In this document: positions 26,711 through 36,254 of the stretch, in pieces
Layout of the letters: each line of letters opens with the position of its first letter
Position numbering within the stretch: position 1 is the first letter of the stretch
Source: an uncultured Bacilli bacterium
GTDB taxonomy: Bacteria; Bacillota_I; Bacilli_A; RFN20; CAG-826
DNA length: 64,000 nucleotides
Assembly: GCA_944372115.1 (NCBI GenBank)
Contig: CALVYH010000001.1
Span: forward strand, 124,001 to 188,000
Reading direction: 5' to 3'
Notes under the pieces: generated by a model
What the model was told of the DNA's origin: nothing
Database searches by the model: none
The model's input: only the letters and a program-made list of their open reading frames with translations
Position numbers and translations under genes: made by a program

Positions 26711-27472
26711 TTCTTCATGATTGATAATAATAATATTTAAATTTTTATCTATATTTAAAAGAACCTTTTTCATTTGTTTCATATATATTCTTTCAATTTC
26801 ATGAGGTAAATTTAAATAATTATATTCATTTAAAACGACACCCCTTCTACCATGATGAGGTATATCACCACTTATAAAAATATCATAATTTTCTTTTTTA
26901 GCATCTAAATAATAATGCCAACCACCACCGCCAATTATAGCAACGCTTTTTATATTCTTTTTTCCAAAATTTAAAAGTTCTCCATAACTAACATTTAATT
27001 TTTCTTTAGCGTATTTAGAAAAGGCAATAATATCCATTTCTTTCTCTAATTCACCACCTCTAGCCATAGGGATCGAATCTAATTTTTTAATATTTTTTAA
27101 ATTTAATTCTCTAGCTAAGGCATCATTCATTCCATCATCTCCTTCATCAAAATTTGTATGATAAGAATAAATAGGGACGTTATATTTATCTAAATCTAAA
27201 ACAAGTTTACCTTTTACTTCATCACTTTTTAACACTTTTTTAAAAGTCCCATAAATAAATGGATGATGAGTAATAATTAAATCGATATCATTAAAATCAA
27301 TTATCTTTTTAGCTTCATTAAAAGCAATTCTATCAAAATCTAAGCAAAGCAAAATTGTATTTGTTTCATTTTTTAATTTTCCATATTGCAAGCCAACAAA
27401 ATCATGATATTTTTTCGCTATACTTTTTGGAAAATTTTTAGATAATTTTTTTAATAATATTTTTGTATTCAT
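26693..27472 (-). CDS. Nif3-like dinuclear metal-centre protein (YqfO)
   Basis: 259 residues, Nif3/YqfO family. Metal-binding motifs are LIITHHPFIYGT, SYHTNFDEGDDGMNDALA, GDIPHHGRRGV and NLPHEIERIY. It lacks the central PII-like insertion of longer YqfO proteins. The family is often listed as GTP cyclohydrolase 1 type 2, but its role is not settled. The ATG overlaps the trmK stop by 4 bases, as expected for the dnaG-rpoD-trmK-yqfO order of Firmicutes. Confidence 0.9.
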   Translation of the reverse strand: MNTKILLKKLSKNFPKSIAKKYHDFVGLQYGKLKNETNTILLCLDFDRIAFNEAKKIIDFNDIDLIITHHPFIYGTFKKVLKSDEVKGKLVLDLDKYNVPIYSYHTNFDEGDDGMNDALARELNLKNIKKLDSIPMARGGELEKEMDIIAFSKYAKEKLNVSYGELLNFGKKNIKSVAIIGGGGWHYYLDAKKENYDIFISGDIPHHGRRGVVLNEYNYLNLPHEIERIYMKQMKKVLLNIDKNLNIIIINHEELPILI

Positions 27473-28122
27473 GAAATTACCTCGTCATTCATTCTTTTTT
27501 CTTCAATTAAAGAAATGTATTTATTCGAATTTTTATCACCTATTTTAGACATTATTTCATCAATTTTTTTATTTCTTTCAAAATATTTTTCTTTAAAAAC
27601 AATATTTTTTTCTTTTAATAAGATTGGCCCATAATGAATTTCTTTTTCACTATATTTTTTATTTCCTTTTTTAAAAGAAATAATTTCATAATAAATACCA
27701 TTTTCTTTTAAAATTATTTCATCATCAATATAAAAATTTAAATTAATGAAAAATTCTCTGCATAAATCAATATTCGTGTGTGAATCAATGACGATTTGAT
27801 CAATATATTTTAATTTATCCAAATGTCTTGATATAATTTCAACAATATTTTTATATCCCATTCCAGCAAGAACAATGCAAGAATATTCATCGTTTAAATC
27901 ATCTATTCCATCAGATAAACTCACATCAATATTTAAAGATGATACATTGTCTTTTAAATGTTTAAAAGGCCCAACTTTATTTTCAACACCTTTTAATTTA
28001 ATTGATGTATTTTTATTTCTTAAAAGTATCAAAAGATAGCCGTGATCGCTTCCAATATCAAACACACCTTTATTATTCAAATCGATAATATTAGCAATTT
28101 CTTCAATTCTCTTCGCTATCAT
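27469..28122 (-). CDS. trmK: tRNA (adenine-22-N1)-methyltransferase TrmK
   Basis: 217 residues, Rossmann methyltransferase of the TrmK/YqfN family that makes m1A22 in tRNA. Motif I is [25 protein letters not shown] and [15 protein letters not shown] follow. The C-terminal coiled-coil part is present. An ATG at 28137 is in frame, but the family begins with a segment like [13 protein letters not shown], so the ATG at 28122 is preferred. The start overlaps the sigma gene; the gene ends in TGA. Confidence 0.88.
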   Translation of the reverse strand: MIAKRIEEIANIIDLNNKGVFDIGSDHGYLLILLRNKNTSIKLKGVENKVGPFKHLKDNVSSLNIDVSLSDGIDDLNDEYSCIVLAGMGYKNIVEIISRHLDKLKYIDQIVIDSHTNIDLCREFFINLNFYIDDEIILKENGIYYEIISFKKGNKKYSEKEIHYGPILLKEKNIVFKEKYFERNKKIDEIMSKIGDKNSNKYISLIEEKRMNDEVIS

Positions 28123-29281
28123 AAATCTTTTTCTCATTTAAACTTTTTTTTAATTTAAAAAGTGCTTTAGTTTCAATTTGGCGAACTCTTTCTCTAGAAA
28201 TATTATATTTTTTACCAATCTCAGCTAAGGTATGTTCCTCTCCATCATCTAATCCATAACGAAGTTTTATAACTTCTTTTTCACGATCATCGAGAGTACA
28301 TAAAGCATCTTTCAATAAAAGATTTAAATCGTTTTTTGAAGTAAAATCTTTCGGGGAATCATCATTTTTATCTTCAATAAAATCACCCAATTCGGAATCT
28401 TGATTATCACCAACATTACTTTCTAAAGAAATTGTATCTTTTCCTAAAAGTAAAGCAGCATCGATTTTTTCTCTTGGAATAGTTTTATTTAATTTTAAAT
28501 ATATTTCTTCAGCTGATGGTTCGTAACCTTTTTCTTGTAAAAATTCATTTTTTGCCCACGAAATTTTATTTAAAACATCAATTACATGAGTTGGAATTCT
28601 AATATTTCTTGCTTGATCAGCAATCGCTTTTGTTATGGCTTGTCTTATCCACCAAGTTGCATAAGTTGAAAATTTATGACCCATTCTATAATCGAACTTT
28701 TCAACAGCACGAATTAAACCTAAATTTCCTTCTTGAATTAAATCTTGAAGTGGAACTCCTCTATTTATATATTTTTTTGCAATAGAAACGACTAAACGGG
28801 TATTTGCTTCGACTAACTCTTTTTTTGCATTTTCATCCCCATCTTTTATTCTTTTTCCGATTTCTATTTCTTCTTTTGATGTCAATAATCTTTTGTTTCC
28901 AATATTTTTAAAATATTGTTGAATATCATCATTTGTTTTTTCTTTAGAAGAAAAAGTTTGAACATCACTCGAATCATCTTCAAGATTTAAATTATCTTCG
29001 TTATCATCAAAAACATCTTCGATATCTTTAACTGGAACATCTTCATGATTTATAATCTTAAAATCGTTTTTAGTTAAAATATCTTTAATTTTTTTAATAG
29101 TTGATTCTTTTAATGAAAAATCATCCAAACAATCATAAAAATCATCTTTATCAATAATTTTTTCATCTTTATCATCAGAAATTAAATCGTTCAAAGAAGA
29201 TAAAATTGAAGATATAGTATTAGAATCCAAACTATCTTTAACTAATATATTTTCTATTAAAGTATCAATTTGTTTTTCCAT
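28103..29281 (-). CDS. Second RpoD-like sigma-70 factor
   Basis: 392 residues with the full set of sigma-70 parts: a region 1.1-like helical N terminus, an acidic linker, region 1.2 ([17 protein letters not shown]), region 2 ([29 protein letters not shown]), region 3, and 4.2 ([25 protein letters not shown]). It lies 19 bases after rpoD and is clearly a paralogue, with changes such as THVIDVLNK in place of VHMVETINK after region 2.4. It may be a second group 1 or a group 2 sigma. It ends with TGA, overlapped by trmK. Confidence 0.9.
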   Translation of the reverse strand: MEKQIDTLIENILVKDSLDSNTISSILSSLNDLISDDKDEKIIDKDDFYDCLDDFSLKESTIKKIKDILTKNDFKIINHEDVPVKDIEDVFDDNEDNLNLEDDSSDVQTFSSKEKTNDDIQQYFKNIGNKRLLTSKEEIEIGKRIKDGDENAKKELVEANTRLVVSIAKKYINRGVPLQDLIQEGNLGLIRAVEKFDYRMGHKFSTYATWWIRQAITKAIADQARNIRIPTHVIDVLNKISWAKNEFLQEKGYEPSAEEIYLKLNKTIPREKIDAALLLGKDTISLESNVGDNQDSELGDFIEDKNDDSPKDFTSKNDLNLLLKDALCTLDDREKEVIKLRYGLDDGEEHTLAEIGKKYNISRERVRQIETKALFKLKKSLNEKKIYDSEEN

Positions 29282-29300
29282 AATAAATAACCTTTTTATA

Positions 29301-30569
29301 TTAATTTACAGAAAAATCATCTAATTTCTTTTGCTTTGTAGGGTGCTTTAATTTTTTAATGGCTTTTGCTTCAATTTGACGAATTCTTTCTCTGGTAACG
29401 CCAAATTCTTTACCAACTTCTTCTAATGTTCTTGGTTTATTATCATCAAGTCCATAACGTAATTTTAATACTCTTTCTTCTCTTTCTGTTAAATTGCTCA
29501 TTACATCGTATAAAGCTTCTCTTAACATAGTTTTAGAAGTAAATTCTGTTGGAGAAAGACTTTCTTTATCTTCGACAAAATCACCTAAATGTGAATCATC
29601 TTCTTCACCAATTGGAGATTCTAAAGAAACAGGTTCAAGAGCAATTCTTTGAATTTCACGAATTCTATCAGGAGTCATCGCGCCATCCATTTTTGAAGAA
29701 ATTTCTTCAGGAGTAGGTTCTCTTCCTAATTCTTGAGTAAGTTGTCTTTGTACTCTTGTAATTTTATTAATGGTTTCAACCATATGGACAGGGATTCTTA
29801 TTGTTCTTGCTTGATCTGCAATAGCTCTTGTAATTGCCTGACGAATCCACCAAGTTGCATAAGTAGAAAATTTAAAACCTTTAGTATAATCGAATTTATC
29901 AACGGCTTTCATTAAGCCCATATTACCTTCTTCAATTAAATCTAAAAGAGGCATTCCTCTACCTAAATAATGTTTTGCAATTGAAACAACTAAACGTAAA
30001 TTAGCATTAATTAATTCGTTTTTAGCTTTTTGATCGCCTTTTAAAATACGAACTGCTAATTCTTTTTCATCTTCAGCTTTTAATAATTTAACACGGCCAA
30101 TTTCTTTTAAATATAATTTAACACTATCATTAACTTTAACGTCATTTAAAACAAATGAATCAAGATTGTCGACATCAATATTTAATCCATCAACATCTTC
30201 ACCTTCAATATCTTCATCGAAATCATCTAAATCATCCATGTTTTCCATATCTTTCATGGAATCTTCATCAAATTCAATATCCTCGCTACTTCCTTCGCTT
30301 ACTAATGAATAACCATTACTTGCGAAAAATTTAAATATTTTGTCAATATCATCATCAGAAAGGTCGAATCTACGAGTTGATTCAATAAAGAAATCTTGAT
30401 CTATTTCTTTTGTATCTGCGTTTTCTTTTAAAAATCTTTTTAAAATTTGGTTAAGCGTTTCCATTCCTTCTTCTTCGGAATCTTCATCAACATCATCCTT
30501 ATTTTTTAAGATTTTTTCAACTTCTTTAGTAAGTTGCTCTTTATCTAATTTTTTTGCTGTCTTTGCCAT
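29301..30569 (-). CDS. rpoD: Primary RNA polymerase sigma factor
   Basis: 422 residues. Region 1.1, a very acidic linker (residues 85 to 135), region 1.2 ([18 protein letters not shown]), region 2 ([33 protein letters not shown]), region 3 ([20 protein letters not shown]) and region 4.2 ([30 protein letters not shown]). The sequence is the more canonical of the two tandem sigmas and it follows dnaG as in other Firmicutes, so this is the housekeeping factor. AGGGGG lies before the ATG, which overlaps dnaG by 29 bases. Confidence 0.94.
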   Translation of the reverse strand: MAKTAKKLDKEQLTKEVEKILKNKDDVDEDSEEEGMETLNQILKRFLKENADTKEIDQDFFIESTRRFDLSDDDIDKIFKFFASNGYSLVSEGSSEDIEFDEDSMKDMENMDDLDDFDEDIEGEDVDGLNIDVDNLDSFVLNDVKVNDSVKLYLKEIGRVKLLKAEDEKELAVRILKGDQKAKNELINANLRLVVSIAKHYLGRGMPLLDLIEEGNMGLMKAVDKFDYTKGFKFSTYATWWIRQAITRAIADQARTIRIPVHMVETINKITRVQRQLTQELGREPTPEEISSKMDGAMTPDRIREIQRIALEPVSLESPIGEEDDSHLGDFVEDKESLSPTEFTSKTMLREALYDVMSNLTEREERVLKLRYGLDDNKPRTLEEVGKEFGVTRERIRQIEAKAIKKLKHPTKQKKLDDFSVN

Positions 30570-32466
30570 AAGTCCCCCTTTCAGAAGCAGTTCTTTCTGC
30601 TACTTTATTTTTAGAATTTGATAATAGCGAGAGCAAATATTCATCGCTATCACCATTTTTATTTTTAAGTAATTCTTGATTACTTTTTTTAATATTTATT
30701 AAATTTCTTTCGAATTTAATATTATCTATTAATTCTTCAATAATACCTTTGCTATAAGAATCATAGTTTTTTAAAGTAAATATTTTTTCAATTTCAATTT
30801 TAAGATTATCTTTTTTATCTATCGAAGATGATTCAACGATATTTTCTAATTTTTCTTTATTAAATTTAAAATCATTCTTTTCTTTAATATAATTACTCAC
30901 GAGTTCATAAATTTCGCTAAAAACCGGTGTATAGAAAGAATTAATTTTTTCCTTAAATATTGAAAATGCTTCTTCATTTTTAAACATATAGCTTAGAAGT
31001 AAACGTTCAGATTTAACAATTTTCGATTCACGAATCTTTTTTCTTTTTTTTGATAATTCTAAATTCTCGATGTTTTCATCATATTCGCTAGATATATCTT
31101 CTTCTTGAACAATATCATCATCAGATAGTGGTTTTACTTCTAATTTTGCTTTATCAATCATGTCTTTTATAACGTTATAAGAGACATTTGTTACTTTTTC
31201 TAATTCTTTAATATAAGAATCAACTAAAATTGAATCAGTATTATTTTTTAATAAAGGAATAAAGAAATTTATCATTTTTTCTTTATTTTCTAAAATAGAT
31301 AAGTCTAAATTCTTTTTAAAATAATTAACCAACCAATTCAGTTTATCTGTGATATTAGATAAAAAAGAAACTAATTTATCACTTCCTAAATGATCTATAA
31401 TTTCATCACTATCTTTATAGATAAAATCAACATCATTACTTACTACTTTATATGGAATAGAATAGCTTTCTAATAAAGAAAATGCTTTATATATTGCGTT
31501 TTGTCCTGGTTTATCCAAATCTAGACATAATCTAACTTCACACTTTAAATCTTTAAGCATTTTTAAATGATCTTTAGTCAATGAAGTTCCCATTAAACCA
31601 ACAGCACTTTTAATATTTGCTCTATAACAAGCAATTACATCCATAAAACCTTCTAACAAATAGACATAACCAACTTTCGCACTTTCATTTAATGCTTCAT
31701 AATAGTTATATAAAATTTTAGATTTATTAAAGACAATTGTACTAGAGGTATTTACGTATTTAGCATCAGATTTTTTATCTCCAAAAATTCTACAACTAAA
31801 GCCACAAACATCGTCATTGCTGTTTTTTATGAAAAACGCAATTCGTCCATAATTTTTGTCCTTAATAATGTTATTTTTTAAATCGATAATGCCGGTTTCA
31901 TCGATTTCTTTTAAAGAATAGTTCTTTTCTTTCGTTAAAAACTCAATTACTTTTGAACCATCTTTTAAAGCGTATCCAATACCAAAATGTCGAATTACAT
32001 CATCATTTAAACCTCTATTATGGAGATAATTTAAAGCATCTTTCCCTTCTTCACTTTGAAAAAGTGATAAAGAATAAAAAATTGATATGTCTTTTAAAAT
32101 TTGGAGAGTTTTTTCAACCCTTGGATTTTTCTTAACTTCTTTATAATTCTCTAAAGCTGGCTCAACAATGTTAGCAATTTCGCAAACTTTTTTTGCGGCT
32201 TCAATCCAAGAACATCTTTCTTTTTCTTTGACAAATGCAATTGCATTTCCGCTTTTATTACATGAAAAACATTTAAAAACTTGTTTTTCTGGAGAAACAG
32301 AAAAATTTCCTAATTGTTTATCATCGTGAAATGGGCAAAGTGCAACATAATTGCGACCTTTTTTCTCTAAATTTAGATAATGTCCAATGATATCAACAAT
32401 ATCAACTTTACTTAAAATTGAATCGAATAAATCGTTATTTTGGTTGTTTTTATTTAAGTTTTCCAA
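30541..32466 (-). CDS. dnaG: DNA primase
   Basis: 641 residues. The N-terminal zinc ribbon has [19 protein letters not shown] and [10 protein letters not shown]; the TOPRIM core has [16 protein letters not shown] and [12 protein letters not shown]; a C-terminal helicase-interaction region follows. It makes RNA primers at the fork. The start codon is TTG, with AAAGGA 8 bases upstream; no ATG precedes the zinc motif. It overlaps the glycyl-tRNA synthetase end by 17 bases and rpoD by 29, so the macromolecular-synthesis genes are tightly coupled. Confidence 0.93.
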   Translation of the reverse strand: MENLNKNNQNNDLFDSILSKVDIVDIIGHYLNLEKKGRNYVALCPFHDDKQLGNFSVSPEKQVFKCFSCNKSGNAIAFVKEKERCSWIEAAKKVCEIANIVEPALENYKEVKKNPRVEKTLQILKDISIFYSLSLFQSEEGKDALNYLHNRGLNDDVIRHFGIGYALKDGSKVIEFLTKEKNYSLKEIDETGIIDLKNNIIKDKNYGRIAFFIKNSNDDVCGFSCRIFGDKKSDAKYVNTSSTIVFNKSKILYNYYEALNESAKVGYVYLLEGFMDVIACYRANIKSAVGLMGTSLTKDHLKMLKDLKCEVRLCLDLDKPGQNAIYKAFSLLESYSIPYKVVSNDVDFIYKDSDEIIDHLGSDKLVSFLSNITDKLNWLVNYFKKNLDLSILENKEKMINFFIPLLKNNTDSILVDSYIKELEKVTNVSYNVIKDMIDKAKLEVKPLSDDDIVQEEDISSEYDENIENLELSKKRKKIRESKIVKSERLLLSYMFKNEEAFSIFKEKINSFYTPVFSEIYELVSNYIKEKNDFKFNKEKLENIVESSSIDKKDNLKIEIEKIFTLKNYDSYSKGIIEELIDNIKFERNLINIKKSNQELLKNKNGDSDEYLLSLLSNSKNKVAERTASERGTYGKDSKKIR

Positions 32467-33817
32467 TTAAATAATCCTTTAAATCATTAATATCAACTAA
32501 ATCTTGAGACATGGAATCTCTATCCCTAACAGTAACTTTATTAGTTTCTGGAGTATTGAAATCATAAGTAATGCAGAATGGAGTACCAATTTCATCATTT
32601 CTTCTATATCTTTTTCCAATACTGCCAGTTTCATCAAAAGATACATTAAAATCTTCTCTTAAAGCATGGAAAACTTCCTTTGCTTTATCACTTAATTGTT
32701 TACTTAATGGTAAAACTGCTGCAGTAATTGGAGCAATTTTTTTATTTAAATGCATAACTTTTCTAGTTTCACCATTTTCAAGCTTTTCTTCATCATAAGC
32801 ATCGCAAACAACCATTAAAAATAATCTATCAAGACCTAAAGAAGGTTCAATACAATATGGAATATATTTTGAATTTGTATCAGAATCAAAATATTCTAAG
32901 CTTTCTTTTGAAAATTCTTGATGTCTTTTTAAGTCATAATCTGTTCTATCAGCAATTCCCCATACTTCGCCCCATCCAAATGGGAATAAATATTCAATAT
33001 CAGTTGTTGCTCTTGAATAAAAAGCTAATTCTTCAGGTTCATGATCTCTATATCTAAGATGTTCTGCACTAATTCCTAAACTTTCGACAAAATTAATACA
33101 ATATTTTTTCCAATATTCAAACCATTTTAAATCAGTACCTGGTTGACAAAAAAATTCAAGTTCCATTTGCTCAAATTCTCTAGTTCTAAATGTAAAATTT
33201 CCAGGGGTAATTTCATTTCTAAATGCTTTACCAGTATTAGCGATACCAAAAGGTAATTTTTTTCTAGTAACTCTTTGAACATTTTTAAAATTTACAAAAA
33301 CACCTTGAGCTGTTTCTGGACGTAAATAAACTTCAGCACTACTATCTTCAGTTACGCCCATATGAGTTTTAAACATTAAATTAAACTTTTTAATATCAGT
33401 AAAATCGTGTTGACCGCATGAAGGACATTTAACATCATTAGACTTTATAAAGTCATTTAAATCATCATAAGTCATTCCATCAACATCCACATCTTTAAAT
33501 TGGTCACTGATTAGTTGATCAGCTCTATATCTAGAATGACATTTTTTACATTCGATTTGTGGGTCGTTAAAAGTTTGGACATGTCCTGTAGCCACCCATA
33601 CATTAGGATTCATTAAAATAGCAGAATCTATTCCAACATTTAAATCAGAATCTTGAACAAATTTTTTCCACCATAAATCTTTTAAATTCTTTTTTAATTG
33701 ACTGCCTAAAGGGCCATAATCCCATGTATTTGCAAGACCGCCATAAATTTGACTTCCTTGGAATACATACCCAGTAGTTTGTAAATGTGTAACAATATTT
33801 TCAAAACTTTTTTCCAT
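32450..33817 (-). CDS. glyQS: Glycine-tRNA ligase, alpha2 type
   Basis: 455-residue class II synthetase of the single-chain homodimeric type. Seen are GLANTWDYGPLGSQL, a zinc-like pair CKKCH and CPSCG, VYLRPETAQGVFVNF, FRNEITPGNFTFRTREFEQ and the motif 3 region IEPSLGLDRLF. It charges tRNA-Gly. GGAG lies before the ATG and a good sigma-A promoter just upstream, so the operon glyQS-dnaG-rpoD-sigma-trmK-yqfO starts here. No T-box is visible in the short leader. Confidence 0.95.
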   Translation of the reverse strand: MEKSFENIVTHLQTTGYVFQGSQIYGGLANTWDYGPLGSQLKKNLKDLWWKKFVQDSDLNVGIDSAILMNPNVWVATGHVQTFNDPQIECKKCHSRYRADQLISDQFKDVDVDGMTYDDLNDFIKSNDVKCPSCGQHDFTDIKKFNLMFKTHMGVTEDSSAEVYLRPETAQGVFVNFKNVQRVTRKKLPFGIANTGKAFRNEITPGNFTFRTREFEQMELEFFCQPGTDLKWFEYWKKYCINFVESLGISAEHLRYRDHEPEELAFYSRATTDIEYLFPFGWGEVWGIADRTDYDLKRHQEFSKESLEYFDSDTNSKYIPYCIEPSLGLDRLFLMVVCDAYDEEKLENGETRKVMHLNKKIAPITAAVLPLSKQLSDKAKEVFHALREDFNVSFDETGSIGKRYRRNDEIGTPFCITYDFNTPETNKVTVRDRDSMSQDLVDINDLKDYLIGKLK

Positions 33818-33840
33818 ATTTTTTCTCCAAAAATCAAAGA

Positions 33841-33869
33841 ATTTTACTCATAAAAAAATACAACGTCAA
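33841..33869 (-). promoter_or_regulatory. Promoter of the glyQS-dnaG-rpoD operon
   Basis: On the - strand TTGACG, 17-base spacer, TAAAAT, followed by a leader of about 17 bases and GGAG. A near-consensus sigma-A promoter. Confidence 0.75.
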
Positions 33870-33903
33870 TGTATTATAAGAGTACAAAATATAAAAGAAA
33901 AAA

Positions 33904-34497
33904 CTATTTAAAATTGTAGTAAGAATTTAGATAAACACCTAAAAAATCATGTAATATTTTCGAAAAAAATCTGAATAACGCTAAAAAAGTTTTTTTATCA
34001 ATTTTTTGTATTAAATCAATATTTGTTAAGTCGATTTCTCCTTTCTTATAAAAATTTGTATAAGTTGGATCAAGACCTAGTAAAATTAAAAGATTGTAAA
34101 AGAAATAAAGAGTAATTAAATTATTATCAATTGACAAATTATCAAGGTTAATCAAAGTAAAGTTTAAATATTCGAATAGCTTAAAAATATTAATTGTCTG
34201 ATAATCGATTTTACTTAATATTTCACTTAAAAAATCTAAAACTAATAATCTGTCAAATGATTCATAAACATTGGTTAATATTTTTTTTGGATAAAAACTT
34301 TTGATTTTAAAATATTTTGTAGGGCCTTTATATAGAACAAATTCACCCATAGAAAAAATATTTAAAGAATTATTTTCATTTCTTTTATTTCTTGTAATAG
34401 ATGCTGAATATAAAGCATCTTTTGTTAAAATTGAAACAATAAATTCTTTATCTTTATATTCATTTATTGAAGTAATAATACCATTAATGGTTTCCAT
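33904..34497 (-). CDS. recO: DNA repair protein RecO
   Basis: 197 residues, shorter than the usual about 240. The N-terminal OB-fold is seen in INGIITSINEYKDKEFIVSILTKDALYSAS and the helical remainder includes LLILLGLDPTY. The cysteine zinc finger of many RecO proteins is missing, as in some reduced genomes. RecO loads RecA on SSB-coated DNA. The call rests on fold pattern plus position directly after era, as in Firmicutes. It starts 6 bases after era with no clear ribosome binding site. Confidence 0.75.
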   Translation of the reverse strand: METINGIITSINEYKDKEFIVSILTKDALYSASITRNKRNENNSLNIFSMGEFVLYKGPTKYFKIKSFYPKKILTNVYESFDRLLVLDFLSEILSKIDYQTINIFKLFEYLNFTLINLDNLSIDNNLITLYFFYNLLILLGLDPTYTNFYKKGEIDLTNIDLIQKIDKKTFLALFRFFSKILHDFLGVYLNSYYNFK

Positions 34498-34503
34498 TTA
34501 AAT

Positions 34504-35373
34504 TTATTTGTATCCGAGTTTTGCTAAAAAACTACTAGAATTCTTCCAATTTTCTACTACTTGAACCAAAAGTTCTAAATTGATATTATACCCAAGTAGT
34601 TTTTCAATATCTTTTCTAGATTCAATACCAATTTTTTTAATCATAGAACCTCTCTTCCCAATAATAATTCCTTTTTGAGATTCTTTTTCAACAATAATTT
34701 TCGCAAATATATTTTTACCTGTAGTAAAGGAAATTTCATCACAAATAACCGCAATTGAATGAGGAACTTCTTCTTTTAACAATTTTAAAGTTTTTTCTCT
34801 AATTATTTCTTGTACCATAAAAGTAAAATCACGATTAGTAATGGTATTTATATCATAATATTGAGGCCCTTCTGGCAAATATGATTTAATTCGCGAAATT
34901 AAAAAATCGATATTAAAATTTTCTAATGAAGAAATTTCAATCATTTCAGAATTTGGGAAAAATTCTTTGTATTTCTCTTTTAATTCATTAATTAATAAAA
35001 CATTTGTTAAATCAATTTTGCTAAAAACAATAATAACCGGTGTTGTAAAGCGAACATTTTTACTTATAAAAAGATCAGAATCGGAAAATCTTTTAGAAGC
35101 ATCAACCATTAATAAAACTAAATCATTATTTTTGGCATTATAATAAGCGATTTTGTCCATTTCTTTTTCAAGTTCAGTTTTAGGTTTGTGAATTCCAGGA
35201 GTATCAACAAAAATAATCTGTGAATCTTCATCGTTATAAATTCCTTGGATTGCATCTCTTGTTGTTTGACTTTTAGGACTAATAATTGAGATCTTCTTTC
35301 CAATAATTGTATTAATTAATGTTGATTTTCCTACATTTGGGCGCCCCAAAATTGTAACGAATCCGCTTTTCAT
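34504..35373 (-). CDS. era: GTPase Era
   Basis: 289 residues. GTPase motifs: G1 GRPNVGKSTLI, G3 DTPGIHKP, G4 FSKIDL; C-terminal KH domain with GIIIGKRGSMIKKIG. Era binds the 3' end of 16S rRNA and helps mature the 30S subunit. It follows cdd by 2 bases in the usual ybeY-cdd-era-recO order. Confidence 0.95.
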   Translation of the reverse strand: MKSGFVTILGRPNVGKSTLINTIIGKKISIISPKSQTTRDAIQGIYNDEDSQIIFVDTPGIHKPKTELEKEMDKIAYYNAKNNDLVLLMVDASKRFSDSDLFISKNVRFTTPVIIVFSKIDLTNVLLINELKEKYKEFFPNSEMIEISSLENFNIDFLISRIKSYLPEGPQYYDINTITNRDFTFMVQEIIREKTLKLLKEEVPHSIAVICDEISFTTGKNIFAKIIVEKESQKGIIIGKRGSMIKKIGIESRKDIEKLLGYNINLELLVQVVENWKNSSSFLAKLGYK

Positions 35374-35375
35374 TT

Positions 35376-35774
35376 TTATAATTCACTCCCATCAAAAAAA
35401 TAAGGCAATAAACCAGTGGATTTATATTCAACAATATCACCTTTTACATTTGCTAAATAAATTGGAACGTCTTTATTAATATATTCAGCAATTATTTGAC
35501 GGCAAGCACCACAAGGAGAAACTGGGCCACTTGTATCAGCTACAACAGCAAATGCAACAATATCATCCTTTCTAACTCCACGAGCATAAGCGCCAAAAAT
35601 ACAATTTCTTTCAGCACATAAAGTTAATCCATAAGAAGCGGATTCCATATTTGCACCAATATAAACTTTTCCATCTTTTGTTAAAATAGCGGCACCTACT
35701 TTAAAATTAGAATATGGCACAAATGCATTTTCTCTCGCTTTTATCGCCTCGTTTACTAATTCTTTTTTGTCCAT
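35376..35774 (-). CDS. cdd: Cytidine deaminase
   Basis: 132 residues, zinc-dependent. Catalytic motifs LCAERNCIF (HAE/CAE-type with Glu) and PCGACRQII give the three-cysteine zinc site of the tetrameric form. It deaminates cytidine and deoxycytidine, in line with deoB, deoC and the salvage theme. GGAGAAG lies before the ATG; the start overlaps the ybeY end by 19 bases. Confidence 0.95.
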   Translation of the reverse strand: MDKKELVNEAIKARENAFVPYSNFKVGAAILTKDGKVYIGANMESASYGLTLCAERNCIFGAYARGVRKDDIVAFAVVADTSGPVSPCGACRQIIAEYINKDVPIYLANVKGDIVEYKSTGLLPYFFDGSEL

Positions 35775-36220
35775 AGATCTTCTCCTTCTAAAATTTGATC
35801 TTGTAATTTAAACATAACTTCCTCATCTTCCTTTTTCATGTGATCATAACCTAAAAGATGCAAAAGTCCATGTACAAAGAGAAAGCATATCTCTCTTTCG
35901 ATTGAATTGTTATAGTTTTTTCTATTTTCATCGGCAACTTGATAGCAAATATACATTTCTCCTATATCTAATGGAATATTTCCTTTAATAATTTCATTCT
36001 TATCATCTAAAAATGCAAATGAAATTACATCTGTTGGTCTATCAATATTTCGATATTCTTTATTTATTTTATGAATTGTATCAACATCAACAAAAGTTAC
36101 AGAACAAACAATATTGTCGTTTAAAGATAAAATTTTAAAAGTTTTTTTGACTAATCTAGTAAAAATAGGCTCATAATTAATCAAATCAATATCTAAAGTG
36201 TTATTAATATAAAGTTCCAT
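35756..36220 (-). CDS. ybeY: Endoribonuclease YbeY
   Basis: 154 residues. The zinc motif is HGLLHLLGYDHMKKEDEEVM; IHKINKEYRNIDRPTDVISFAF is also conserved. YbeY takes part in 16S rRNA 3' processing and ribosome quality control. A TTG at 36226 is in frame, but the ATG at 36220 fits the family. The gene has no Shine-Dalgarno sequence and a TATAAT box 9 bases upstream, so its leader is almost nil. It leads the ybeY-cdd-era-recO operon. Confidence 0.92.
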   Translation of the reverse strand: MELYINNTLDIDLINYEPIFTRLVKKTFKILSLNDNIVCSVTFVDVDTIHKINKEYRNIDRPTDVISFAFLDDKNEIIKGNIPLDIGEMYICYQVADENRKNYNNSIEREICFLFVHGLLHLLGYDHMKKEDEEVMFKLQDQILEGEDLWTKKN

Positions 36221-36229
36221 AGCCAAAAT

Positions 36230-36235
36230 ATTATA
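36230..36235 (-). promoter_or_regulatory. -10 box of ybeY-cdd-era-recO
   Basis: TATAAT on the - strand, 9 bases before the ATG at 36220; a shifted TAATAT would be 7 bases away. Confidence 0.5.
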
Positions 36236-36254
36236 TCAAAAATCTAAGATATTC

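Noticed and set aside
28103-28137. Possible TGA-as-tryptophan code
   Set aside because: The second sigma gene and trmK end with TGA and reading through would run into overlapping genes in other frames; Trp is coded by TGG throughout.
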